Both the position numbers and the translations under genes were made by a program. Below the pieces are notes generated by a model. That model was given only the letters and a program-made list of their open reading frames with translations, ran no database searches and was not told the DNA's origin. Positions 34,690 through 43,216 of a stretch of DNA of 64,000 nt are shown piece by piece. Position 1 is the first letter of the stretch. Every line of letters starts with the position of its first letter. This stretch comes from Allohahella marinimesophila (GTDB taxonomy: Bacteria > Pseudomonadota > Gammaproteobacteria > Pseudomonadales > Oleiphilaceae): assembly GCF_039538005.1 (NCBI RefSeq), contig NZ_BAABBO010000005.1:35868-99867 (forward strand), in the 5' to 3' direction.

Positions 34690-35481
34690 CTAAACGCCTG
34701 CTGCGTTCTGGACCTGCCGCTCCAGTTCGGCCGCTAGCGCGGGCTCAAGCTTCAGCGCTGAAGCCAGCTGGGTAAGCCAGGCTCGCTCCATCGGGTTCTG
34801 CTCATCCACCATCGCGACACTGACCACATAAATTTCCCGTGCGGCCTGTGGCGAATCGGCTTCCCGCGCCAGTAATTCTGCATCGAGCGGCGCTTCGAAT
34901 TGTCGCTGAACCCAGGCATGCAGCTCGGCATCCGCACCCAGTTTCTCGATTTCCTGACCCAGCTGCGCCCGCTCGTTGGCGTCAATATGACCGTCTGCCC
35001 GAGCCGCCATGATCATGGCCTGCAGAATTTCCTGACCACGTCTTTCCTGCGCAACACCCTGAAGGTTTTCCCAGGGCTCGCCCTGCTGCGGCGAGCCTGC
35101 GCCTTGAGCACCCTGGCCAGTCGCCTCACTGGACTGATAGTTCTGGTAAGCCTTCCAGGCAAGCGCGCCGACTCCAGCGAGGGCGCCGTATTTCAAGGCC
35201 TTGCCGCCCATGCTACGGCCACGCTTGGAGCCGAACAACATGCCCAGCGCACCACCGCCAAGAATGCTCTTCATATCAATACCGCTGGAGCTTTGACCAC
35301 GACTCTGATTGCTGCCCCCACCAAACTGTGAAGCAAGACCGCCGACAATCTTGCCAAGGTCGAAGTCCCCGACACTGTTCTGGTGGCGGTCCTGGCCGTG
35401 GCCCTGTTTGTTGTAGCTGCCCTGTGACTGCGCTTTTGAAGCCTGCTTCATGAGCTGGCCAAGAATCATCTTTGCATTCAT
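34690..35481 (-). CDS. yebE: YebE-like DUF533 (TerB-like) membrane-associated protein
   Basis: 263 residues from ATG at 35481, chosen because AAGGA lies just upstream and MNAKMILGQLMKQ is a typical family start; an upstream in-frame ATG at 35598 adds an unlikely leader. A Gly/Gln/Ser-rich N-terminal part, a short hydrophobic stretch (ALKYGALAGVGALAWKAYQN), then a TerB/DUF533 helical domain (about 135-260: ILQAMIMAARADGHIDANER ... YVVSVAMVDEQNPMERAWL). E. coli YebE is an envelope-stress-induced inner-membrane protein of unknown mechanism. Confidence 0.82.
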   Translation of the reverse strand: MNAKMILGQLMKQASKAQSQGSYNKQGHGQDRHQNSVGDFDLGKIVGGLASQFGGGSNQSRGQSSSGIDMKSILGGGALGMLFGSKRGRSMGGKALKYGALAGVGALAWKAYQNYQSSEATGQGAQGAGSPQQGEPWENLQGVAQERRGQEILQAMIMAARADGHIDANERAQLGQEIEKLGADAELHAWVQRQFEAPLDAELLAREADSPQAAREIYVVSVAMVDEQNPMERAWLTQLASALKLEPALAAELERQVQNAAGV

Positions 35482-35609
35482 ACCGCATTCCTTGTGGGTT
35501 GTACCATGACTCATGATACGTGCCGGGCGTGCAGTGAAGATAATTAACACGTGTCCACGTGGCGGTGGCGGTGGCGTCCTGCCAGAGGTTATCCGCACCG
35601 TGCAGATAG

Positions 35610-35738
35610 TGGGAGGATCAGAAAGATCCCTTCGACCGAATGCTTATCTCACAGGCGCAAGCCGCGGGTCTCTATCTACTGACTAGCGACGCCGTGTTTT
35701 CGCAGTATGCGGTTCGTCTGATCGACGCAAAAAACTAA
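35610..35738 (+). pseudogene. 3' fragment of a PIN-domain (VapC-like) toxin gene
   Basis: Between yebE and the acyl reductase gene, an open stretch of 42 codons bounded by TAG (35607-35609) and TAA reads DPFDRMLISQAQAAGLYLLT and then SDAVFSQYAVRLIDAKN. This is the characteristic C-terminal end of VapC/PIN toxins (DPFDR, LLT-D). The N-terminal two thirds with the first acidic residues, and any VapB antitoxin, are absent. Therefore a decayed remnant, most likely inactive. Confidence 0.7.
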
Positions 35739-35781
35739 ATCACACTTTGGCGGACGACATCCTCTGTCAGAACATGAATGC

Positions 35782-37305
35782 TCAGGCGTCTGCCGCTACC
35801 GGTGTCTTCACCTTTTTCGAGCGTGGCTTCAAGGCGTAGTCGTTCAGACCGCTGAGGTGGATGTGTCCAAGATAATGTGTCCAGTCAATATCAGCAGTAG
35901 ATACCGGAAAGGCAGCTCGATCTGCGGCACTTAGTCTGGCTGCCAGGGACAGCAGCTCGCTGTTGTCGAAGGTGTAGCGCTGCGTCGTGTAAAAGGCGAA
36001 GACTACAGCCAGTCTCACGGTCGTCTCCATCTTCATCAATGTTCGCTTGCTGGTGCTCAGGCCGAGTGACTTGCGCAGACGGTAGCTCCAGCGTTGATAA
36101 TTCAGGCCGCCGCCAGTAATGAGTTTGAAAACGGGCGCGGGCACCATGACAAAGGCTTTCTGCGGCTGTCGCGGAAACAGCCTGTCCAGCCCGGAGCCTG
36201 GTGTCGTCGCCGCTTTGCGCACCAGTCGAATCAGCGTCTTCATCGTGACCGGGTTCTCAGCACTACTGCCACACTGGTAGAACCGATGCTGGCATGGTGC
36301 GGTGAGTGCCTCTGCGGCACTGATGAGTATGCTGTTCGCCACATAATCGACAGGAATGATGTCGATCGCCGCCGAAGGCCTGCCCGGGAACAGCATGACG
36401 TGCTCTCTGGCGTAGGCCATGATGACGGCATCAGCCACCTTCACGCCCTCTATCCAGCCGGGGGTCGGATCTTTCAATACGCTTTCGATGATGGAGGGAC
36501 GTAGCACGGTCAACGCCCTGCCCTGCAAGGCATTGAGCAGACGCTGTTCGCCGAGCCATTTGGTAAAGGTGTAGGTGTCGTTCCAGCCAAAGGTATTGGC
36601 GATCTCAAGACCGAGATCCACCAGGGCGGTCTGACGCTCCTCGATACCACTGATGCTCGCATAGATCACAGAAATTCTGCTTTGCAATGTCGCGACGACG
36701 GCATCTGTATCCACGTAACCGGTGCTCGTCAGCGGCAGCTTGCCACGCAAGGCGACAACATTGGCTTCACTGCAAAAGCCGGTATGGTGGCCGTGGACGT
36801 AGCAGGTCGACACGTGGATCAGCGGACAGTGCGGTGTGAACTTGGAAAAATCTATCAGGCTGTCGAGCGCCAATGTGTTGGTGTTCAGAGCGTCATCGAG
36901 CGGCTCACGAAAATCGACACTAGCCGCTGCATTGATGATGAGGTCGAGGGAAAAAGCGGTAGCTGCGAAGGTGTCCTGATCGAGACCGAAGCGCGGCTGT
37001 GTCAGGTGCCCCTCGAGACAGTGCAGTTTCTTCAGGCAATTATCCAGAAAGACATCGCCCTGCTCTGCTCTGAGTTTGTCGAATAATGAGGACTGCAAGA
37101 CCTCATGGTAGAGCCGGTCTTCTGCTGAGGGGAAGCGTCGGTTGCCTCGCATGAGCAGGAGAATGCGACCATTGCCACCGATGCCACGCAGCAGTTTCTC
37201 CAGTACAACCTTGCCGACGAACCCGCTGGCACCCGTCAGAAGAATCGTCTTGTCCCGCAGGGTCTCAAGGCTTACTGAAGATTCAAAGGCTTCTGGCACT
37301 TTCAT
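35782..37305 (-). CDS. alcohol-forming fatty acyl-CoA/ACP reductase (FAR)
   Basis: 507 residues, extended SDR of the Male-sterility/NAD-binding-4 family with a FAR C domain. TGASGFVG at 24-31 binds NADPH, INAAASVDFREPL is the family landmark near 125, and YTFTK gives the catalytic Tyr245 and Lys249; GWIEGVKVADAVIMAYARE and IDIIPVDYVANSILIS are typical of FARs. From memory it strongly resembles the roughly 512-residue Marinobacter reductase that takes fatty acyl-CoA to fatty alcohol. Last gene of the six-gene operon, 97 bases after the ACP, so acyl-ACP may be its natural substrate (inference). Confidence 0.85.
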   Translation of the reverse strand: MKVPEAFESSVSLETLRDKTILLTGASGFVGKVVLEKLLRGIGGNGRILLLMRGNRRFPSAEDRLYHEVLQSSLFDKLRAEQGDVFLDNCLKKLHCLEGHLTQPRFGLDQDTFAATAFSLDLIINAAASVDFREPLDDALNTNTLALDSLIDFSKFTPHCPLIHVSTCYVHGHHTGFCSEANVVALRGKLPLTSTGYVDTDAVVATLQSRISVIYASISGIEERQTALVDLGLEIANTFGWNDTYTFTKWLGEQRLLNALQGRALTVLRPSIIESVLKDPTPGWIEGVKVADAVIMAYAREHVMLFPGRPSAAIDIIPVDYVANSILISAAEALTAPCQHRFYQCGSSAENPVTMKTLIRLVRKAATTPGSGLDRLFPRQPQKAFVMVPAPVFKLITGGGLNYQRWSYRLRKSLGLSTSKRTLMKMETTVRLAVVFAFYTTQRYTFDNSELLSLAARLSAADRAAFPVSTADIDWTHYLGHIHLSGLNDYALKPRSKKVKTPVAADA

Positions 37306-37402
37306 TAGTCCGGCACTCCCTTGCTTTACGATGAGTTCCTGCGCTGCCCTGATGTCGGCTGAACAGCAAGCCGACAGCCAGTTCTGCAGCAGTGGTGTTC
37401 GG

Positions 37403-37642
37403 TTACGCGGCTTCCGTACGTGCCAGCAGATTCATGACATCCTGCACGTTGGTAATCTTCTCAGCTTCCTTGTCTTCGATTTCGAAGCCGAACTCCTCTT
37501 CCAGCGCCATGACCAACTCGACGGTGTCGAGGGAGTCCGCGCCGAGGTCTTCGACGAATGTAGCCGTTGGGACGACGCGTTCCTTATCGACGCCCAATTG
37601 ATCAGCGACGATGGCAATGACACGCTCTTGTTGCGTAGACAT
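37403..37642 (-). CDS. acyl carrier protein (operon-dedicated copy)
   Basis: 79 residues from ATG at 37642, preceded by a GGAG-like site; a longer upstream frame has no ACP character. The phosphopantetheine site is GADSLDTVEL with Ser37, and EEEFGFEIEDKEAEKI forms the conserved acidic helix. Very close to housekeeping AcpP. The usual acpP neighbours (fabD, fabG, fabF) are not all here, and its companions are a carboxylase and acyl reductase, so it is probably a second ACP serving this pathway. Confidence 0.92.
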   Translation of the reverse strand: MSTQQERVIAIVADQLGVDKERVVPTATFVEDLGADSLDTVELVMALEEEFGFEIEDKEAEKITNVQDVMNLLARTEAA

Positions 37643-37721
37643 GGTAGTGCTCCTTTCTTCCAGTTGTTGACTTGATTGATGTGGCTTGAAATTTGCCCGT
37701 TTCAAACGGGTAGAACCGTCA

Positions 37722-38504
37722 TTACATATACAGGCCACCGTTGACGTGGAGGACCTGCCCGGTGATGTAGCGTGCCGAATCTCCGGCGAGGAAGGTGACG
37801 CAGGCGGCGATATCTTCAGGAGCCCCCATGGTCCCAAGCGGGATCTTCGCCAGTAGTGCTGCCTTGGCTTCTGCTGAGAGCTCTTCAGTCATATCGGTGG
37901 CAATAAACCCTGGTGCAACGGCGTTGACCGTAATGTGCTTTCGAGCCAGTTCGAGCGCCAGACTGCGGGTCATGGCTTCAAGGGCTGCCTTGGATGCAGC
38001 GTAGTTACACTGGCCGGCATTGCCGCTGCTGGCCACTACGGAGCTGATGTTGATGATGCGCCCCTGCTTCTTTCGCAACATTGGTCGCAGCAGTGACTGC
38101 GTCAGCCTGAAGGTACCGTTGAGGTTGGTGTCGATCACCCGACTCCACTGGAAGGGCTTCATGGCCAGTGCAAGCTGGTCATCGGTCACGCCGGCGTTAT
38201 TGACGAGCACATCCACTGGTATCGATTGCTGTTTCAAATTCTCGACCAGTGCGGGCACGCTCGCTTCTGCTTTCAGATCCAGCAGCATGGCCTGACCTAT
38301 GCCACCATTTTCATCGATAGTTTGCGCGATCTTCTCAAGCCCGGCTTGTGAAGTTGCTGTACCAATGACGTAGGCATCCATGGCACAGAACTGCTGCAAT
38401 ATCGCTTTACCAATCCCTCTGCTGGCGCCGGTAATGAGTACCACGGTGCGCTTGGCCTGGCTCGCGCCGGAAGCCTTGTCGTCTCGTTCATTCGATAGAT
38501 CCAT
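37722..38504 (-). CDS. fabG: 3-oxoacyl-ACP reductase, FabG-like SDR
   Basis: 260 residues from ATG at 38504, preceded by GGGAG; a longer frame from 38555 lacks family character. Nucleotide site TGASRGIG near residue 26, NNAGVTDDQLALAMK, catalytic Ser/Tyr/Lys in ISSVVASSGNAGQCNYAASK, and VAPGFIATDMTEEL are FabG-typical. The N-terminal 18 residues (MDLSNERDDKASG) are an extra hydrophilic tail. It reduces 3-oxoacyl-ACP with NADPH after each condensation. Lies 54 bases after the fused carboxylase. Confidence 0.9.
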   Translation of the reverse strand: MDLSNERDDKASGASQAKRTVVLITGASRGIGKAILQQFCAMDAYVIGTATSQAGLEKIAQTIDENGGIGQAMLLDLKAEASVPALVENLKQQSIPVDVLVNNAGVTDDQLALAMKPFQWSRVIDTNLNGTFRLTQSLLRPMLRKKQGRIINISSVVASSGNAGQCNYAASKAALEAMTRSLALELARKHITVNAVAPGFIATDMTEELSAEAKAALLAKIPLGTMGAPEDIAACVTFLAGDSARYITGQVLHVNGGLYM

Positions 38505-38558
38505 TATTTCATTTCTCCCTGTGACATCGATGGCTGCCCTCAGGCAGCGCGGCAAGGC

Positions 38559-41500
38559 TTATTTGCTTTCGGCAAAAGACTCACTTTCTTTTTCGCTGCT
38601 GCCAGACACAGCGTCTTTCTTCTCGGCAGGCAATGGGCTGAGTACAAACAGCAGGTCACCCGTATTCACTGGCTGACCGTCGTCGTTCATGACTCGGTTG
38701 ACCCGGTAGCGGGTGCCATCGGCGTAGAGTTGCTCGCCAGCCTTATTCAGGTGCCGCAGTTTGAGTGGTGAATACATTTTCATCGCCTCCATCAGGCACA
38801 GCGTCTGCTGGGTGTCCACGACATCTCCCTCGGTGACGAATGGTTTCTCATCAGGCGTTGGCGAGCGGTAGAAAATGCAGGAGGCAGGCGCCAGCACTTT
38901 CAGTTCTTCCGTACCCGGAATGGAAATATCGTCGCCCTTCGCGGCAGCGCCACGGCCAGCAGGTTCGCGCTGCAGACTGCTGGCATCGATGCGGGAACTG
39001 AAGCCTTGCAGGAAGCCGGTATCGAAGGTCCCTCCACGGAAAACCTCGTCTTCCAGGATGGCGACGATAAAGTCGAGATTGGTGATGATGCCTTCGATGC
39101 GGGTCTGGCGCAGGAAGCCGGTCAGTCGCTCGATGGCCTCAGCCCTGTCCTTCCCCTTGGCGATGATCTGCATCACCAGGCTGTCGTAGTACGGGGCGAC
39201 CGCCTTGCCCTTGTCGATGCAGCTGATCACATCGACATGGGCATCCTTCGGCATCACCAGATCCAGCACCAGACCAGGTGAAGGCTGGCAACTGAAGCTA
39301 CCGTCACGCAGCGATACCTGTTCTGCGTTGATACGGGCTTCGATGGCATAGCCTTCTTCCTTCGGTGCGAGATCTGCGATCGATGAGCCCGAGGCAATCC
39401 GCAGTTGCTGCGCCACGATATCAATGCCACTGACCGCTTCGGTCACTGGATGCTCGACCTGTAGCCGGGTGTTCATTTCCATGAAGTAGAGGCATTCGTG
39501 ATCGAGGTCGTAGATGAATTCGACCGTACCGGCGCCGACATAGTCGACGGCATCGGCAATGCGCTTCGCATAGGTCAGCGCGTTCTGCTTCAGCGTGTCG
39601 CTGAGCATGGTCGAGCCTGACTCTTCGAGCAGCTTCTGGTTGTTGCGTTGCACACTGCAGTCCCTGATGCCTGGCAGACTGCAATGGCCATGACTGTCGC
39701 GCAGCACCTGCACTTCGATATGGCGCATGTGTTCGACGAAGCGCTCCATGTACAGCGCGCCTCGGCCGAAGGCGGCTTCGGCTTCACGACGCAGACGGGT
39801 GTAGGTCTCCGCCAGATCGTCCATGCTGGTGAGCTTGGCGATGCCTTTTCCGCCGCCGCCAAACGCTGCTTTCAATAGCAGGGGAAAGCCAATGTCTTCG
39901 GCGAGTCGGCGAGCGTGCTGTGCGTCCGAGATAATGCCGTGACTACCCGGCACCACTGGCACATTCGCGGCCATCGCAGCATTCAGAGCGCTGGCCTTGT
40001 CGCCCATCACGCTCATGGCTCGGTAGTCCGGACCGATGAAGTTGAGACCACGAATCTGGCAGCGCTTGGCGAAGTCAGGATCCTCCGAGAGGAAGCCAAT
40101 GCCAGGGTGCAGGCTGTCCGCACCGGTCATGCTGGCGACCTTCAGCACACTGTTGGCATTGAGGTAGCTCTCGTCCGGTGTGTTGCCACCGATGCAGACC
40201 AGTTCGTCTTGTGAGCCAAGCATCTCTGCGGGCACGGAGGCCATATCGGGATCGGACTGCACCAGAACCACCGGTGTACCGTTGCGCTGGGCATCCCTGA
40301 TCAGTTTCACAGCAGTGCAGCCGCGGGCGTGTATCAGCAGTTTCTGCACTGGTGCGAAGACCTTGTCGACCCGGCTGTGCTCGTCCTGCAGCTTCAGCGC
40401 CTTCGCATCATCATCGCCCTCGGTTCGGGCCTTGGGCAGCTCCCCACCGTTGAGGCGAGCCTTCAACATGTCCTGCAGACTGCAGCGCGGCCGGGTGACC
40501 TGCGAATCGATCTGCAGCAGTCGTCTGTCGAAACTGTCGGCGAAGGGATGGCTGAGCAGGCCAGTCATGGTCGCGTCGTTGGTCGGCTCCGTCGGCGCAT
40601 TCCTGACCAGATAATTCGCAAGCGTACAGGTCGACGGCAGATAGCTTGGCACCACGATCTGTCCGGCAAAGGGGATGTTCGCGCCGCTGATGTACCAGGT
40701 TTCCACGAGCGGATGGGTGACGAAGCTGGCCTGTGCACCGCCTGTACAGTCGCCGAAGCCGACCATGATTACGGGCAGCCCGGTAAGCTGACGGAAGCGG
40801 GTCAGGGCTTCGTTGACGGCCGCCATTGCAAACAGGGAACCTGCGCCTTCCTTGGTCTGCATGCCGCCAGAGGAGACGAGCCCGACAATAGGCAGCCTTT
40901 CGTTTTCACAGCGCTGAATCAGCGACAGCAATTTACGGGCACTGGCCATATCCAGCGCACCGGCCTGAAAGGCCAGGTTGGAAATGAAGAGCCCGACAGG
41001 CTGCGAAGCCACTTTCAGGGTTGCTGTGCCGGTCACGATACCTGCAGGCACCTTGCCCGCACTGATCTGCTTGTGAATACTTTCGAGGTAGCCCGGAAAG
41101 CCGCATGGATCGCAGGAGACCCAGTCATCATGCTGCGGGGTGAAATCATTGCACAGCTCATCGACCCAGCCGGTCCATTCTGGCCACTGGCTCTTGTATT
41201 CCTTCTGCAGTGCCTGAATCTGCAAATCGCAATAGGCGATGGACAGGCGATGCCAGAAATCCTTGCGTCGGCCGATCCAGGTGGGATTGATCTTGCCATC
41301 GAAGGCTTCGCCACCGGCCTGCGCCTGCATATAACGCGGTATCAGGTTTTCGAAGAGATAAGTGAGGAACACGAACAGGCTTTCGGAAAGACGGGCATGC
41401 TGCCGTTGCTTCCACTCGGAGACCTGACGCAGGAACCATTCGACATCGTCGAAGTCATTCAACTGTTTCAGCCAGGTGGAGAATTCGCCAGCATGTACGT

Positions 41501-43184
41501 CGACCCAACACACATCAGTCTGTGTCCCTTTCAGCGCGGCATCGAGTAGCTGAGCCATCGACTCTTCGCTCAGACTTCGATAACGATTAGCCTCACTGGC
41601 CACCAGTTCGAGCTCGCCGAGAATGCCGTCGTAGAGCGCATCGAAGAACTGCAACTGCAGGCTTATCGGGGCGAGGTAGGCATTGAGCTCTGGGAGATGC
41701 AGCAGCTGTGGCAGCGTTACTTCCTCTTTCGGTGGCAGTTCGCCAGTGTCCACGGCTTGCCTGGGCTTCGTTTTCGCCGCCTGCTCCGCAAGAAACTCGC
41801 TCATTGCAACAAAACCTTCCGCCGCCTGAGCCTTCCACCGGTTGTAGAGATAGAGCCCCAGTTCAAAGGCCAAAGCCTCTGCGGCCTGCTTGTACTTTTC
41901 CTGCGGACGGCCGAGCACCAGCGCCGCCAGAGCGCTTCGGTCTTCGTCCTTGGCCTGCCGGGCCTTCTGGAAGCGCTCGTAGCGGTCAAGCAGACGCTGT
42001 TCGTAAATCAATTTTTCGCCGCGCTGGCACCAGTCGGCGAAGACGCCAACCTTGTCGCTGCTCTGCTGCTGCGGCTTGATAGGCGCCACGCTGCCCGCTG
42101 CTGGTAGAGATGAGATGGTGGTGAAGCTCAGGCGCGAGGCTACCTGCTGCTGGCGCATATGGCGCAGCGTAAAATCGAAGATGCTTGGACACTGGGTCAG
42201 TGTGTCGCCGTAATAGCTGTTATTCAGACCGCTGAGTCGCTCTGGTGTCTCGAGAAACACCGCGAGGCTACGTTGATATTCTCCGGCCACAGGCGCGAAC
42301 GCCGCCGCGCCTTCAGGCTGCACGAAGGCACTCAGCTGCTTGTCGAGGAACGACAGCGCACCGAGCACGGCAGTCCTGAGATGCTCCATGCCCTCACGCT
42401 GATCACTTGGCGAATAATCGATAATACCGTCAAGCCAACCTTTGATGGCCGTCTCGCAGGCTGATACGCCGACACGTTGTGCACATTGCTGCCACGCGAG
42501 TTTCTGTTTGCGCGCAATGCTGGCCAATCCCTGGGGCTGAATGGTACTGAACAGCCCATCACGCACTGACAGCAGCAGGTTTGTGGCCGCCAGTGGTATG
42601 GCACCGCCCGAATAGGCAGTGCCGAGAATGATACCCACGGTGGGCACTGGCAGCTGAGCCATGACCGTAATCAGCTTCGAGATACTGTGGGCTTGATCCT
42701 GCTGGTTTGCCGTCTCACCGGCATCGGCGCCTGGCGTATCGATAAAAGTAATGACCGGCATTCGCCTGCGACTGAACTTCATGGCCAGCTCGGCCGCCTG
42801 ACGATGATGTTCAGGCCCCCAGACGCCCTGTCGGTTTTCCCGGTTCTGCCCGATCAGCCCCACCCGCACACGCTTGCCTGCCTCATTCGTCATGTAACAG
42901 TCGAGGGCATAGAGTGGCCCTTCGTCTGTCTCCTTGATGACCTTCTGAGCCAGTGCCTTCATGATCTTGCGGGCACTGAAGCGCTGACTCTGTCGAACCG
43001 GCTGTATCACAGCCTGCTCGTAATCCTCGATGGGCAGTCGTTTGATCCTGGCGACTTCAGCCTCGATGGCCTCAGGCGTCAGCAGTCCAGGAATTCCAGC
43101 CGCCACGGTGTCGATATCGAACACATGCGCGCGGTCGACCATCCCCGGGGCTTTGGTGTTATTGGAGTTTTTTGCGCTGGTCAT
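38559..43184 (-). CDS. single-chain acetyl-CoA carboxylase, CT-alpha/CT-beta/BC/BCCP
   Basis: 1541 residues carrying all four functions of acetyl-CoA carboxylase in an unusual order. About 30-300 is AccA-like (MPVITFIDTPGADAGETAN; YSGGAIPLAA). About 310-660 is helical and unassigned. About 680-900 is AccD-like (VGLVSSGGMQTKEGAGSLF; GDCTGGAQASF) with one CxxC (Cys691, Cys694) rather than a full four-cysteine zinc ribbon. About 945-1395 is biotin carboxylase (LHPGIGFLSED, FGGGGKGIAK, EMNTRLQVEHPVTE). About 1425-1520 is the biotinyl domain, MEAMKM with biotin Lys1469. A BC-type ATP site and intact biotin site argue it is active. It would make malonyl-CoA for the neighbouring synthase genes. Acyl chain specificity is not proven. 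Confidence 0.88.
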   Translation of the reverse strand: MTSAKNSNNTKAPGMVDRAHVFDIDTVAAGIPGLLTPEAIEAEVARIKRLPIEDYEQAVIQPVRQSQRFSARKIMKALAQKVIKETDEGPLYALDCYMTNEAGKRVRVGLIGQNRENRQGVWGPEHHRQAAELAMKFSRRRMPVITFIDTPGADAGETANQQDQAHSISKLITVMAQLPVPTVGIILGTAYSGGAIPLAATNLLLSVRDGLFSTIQPQGLASIARKQKLAWQQCAQRVGVSACETAIKGWLDGIIDYSPSDQREGMEHLRTAVLGALSFLDKQLSAFVQPEGAAAFAPVAGEYQRSLAVFLETPERLSGLNNSYYGDTLTQCPSIFDFTLRHMRQQQVASRLSFTTISSLPAAGSVAPIKPQQQSSDKVGVFADWCQRGEKLIYEQRLLDRYERFQKARQAKDEDRSALAALVLGRPQEKYKQAAEALAFELGLYLYNRWKAQAAEGFVAMSEFLAEQAAKTKPRQAVDTGELPPKEEVTLPQLLHLPELNAYLAPISLQLQFFDALYDGILGELELVASEANRYRSLSEESMAQLLDAALKGTQTDVCWVDVHAGEFSTWLKQLNDFDDVEWFLRQVSEWKQRQHARLSESLFVFLTYLFENLIPRYMQAQAGGEAFDGKINPTWIGRRKDFWHRLSIAYCDLQIQALQKEYKSQWPEWTGWVDELCNDFTPQHDDWVSCDPCGFPGYLESIHKQISAGKVPAGIVTGTATLKVASQPVGLFISNLAFQAGALDMASARKLLSLIQRCENERLPIVGLVSSGGMQTKEGAGSLFAMAAVNEALTRFRQLTGLPVIMVGFGDCTGGAQASFVTHPLVETWYISGANIPFAGQIVVPSYLPSTCTLANYLVRNAPTEPTNDATMTGLLSHPFADSFDRRLLQIDSQVTRPRCSLQDMLKARLNGGELPKARTEGDDDAKALKLQDEHSRVDKVFAPVQKLLIHARGCTAVKLIRDAQRNGTPVVLVQSDPDMASVPAEMLGSQDELVCIGGNTPDESYLNANSVLKVASMTGADSLHPGIGFLSEDPDFAKRCQIRGLNFIGPDYRAMSVMGDKASALNAAMAANVPVVPGSHGIISDAQHARRLAEDIGFPLLLKAAFGGGGKGIAKLTSMDDLAETYTRLRREAEAAFGRGALYMERFVEHMRHIEVQVLRDSHGHCSLPGIRDCSVQRNNQKLLEESGSTMLSDTLKQNALTYAKRIADAVDYVGAGTVEFIYDLDHECLYFMEMNTRLQVEHPVTEAVSGIDIVAQQLRIASGSSIADLAPKEEGYAIEARINAEQVSLRDGSFSCQPSPGLVLDLVMPKDAHVDVISCIDKGKAVAPYYDSLVMQIIAKGKDRAEAIERLTGFLRQTRIEGIITNLDFIVAILEDEVFRGGTFDTGFLQGFSSRIDASSLQREPAGRGAAAKGDDISIPGTEELKVLAPASCIFYRSPTPDEKPFVTEGDVVDTQQTLCLMEAMKMYSPLKLRHLNKAGEQLYADGTRYRVNRVMNDDGQPVNTGDLLFVLSPLPAEKKDAVSGSSEKESESFAESK

Positions 43185-43216
43185 GTCTGATCCTTGTTGT
43201 CCATTTGCAAGGCGGC

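Noticed and set aside
40329..41549. 406-codon plus-strand frame.
   Set aside because: Antisense to the fused carboxylase, whose motifs on the minus strand are clear.
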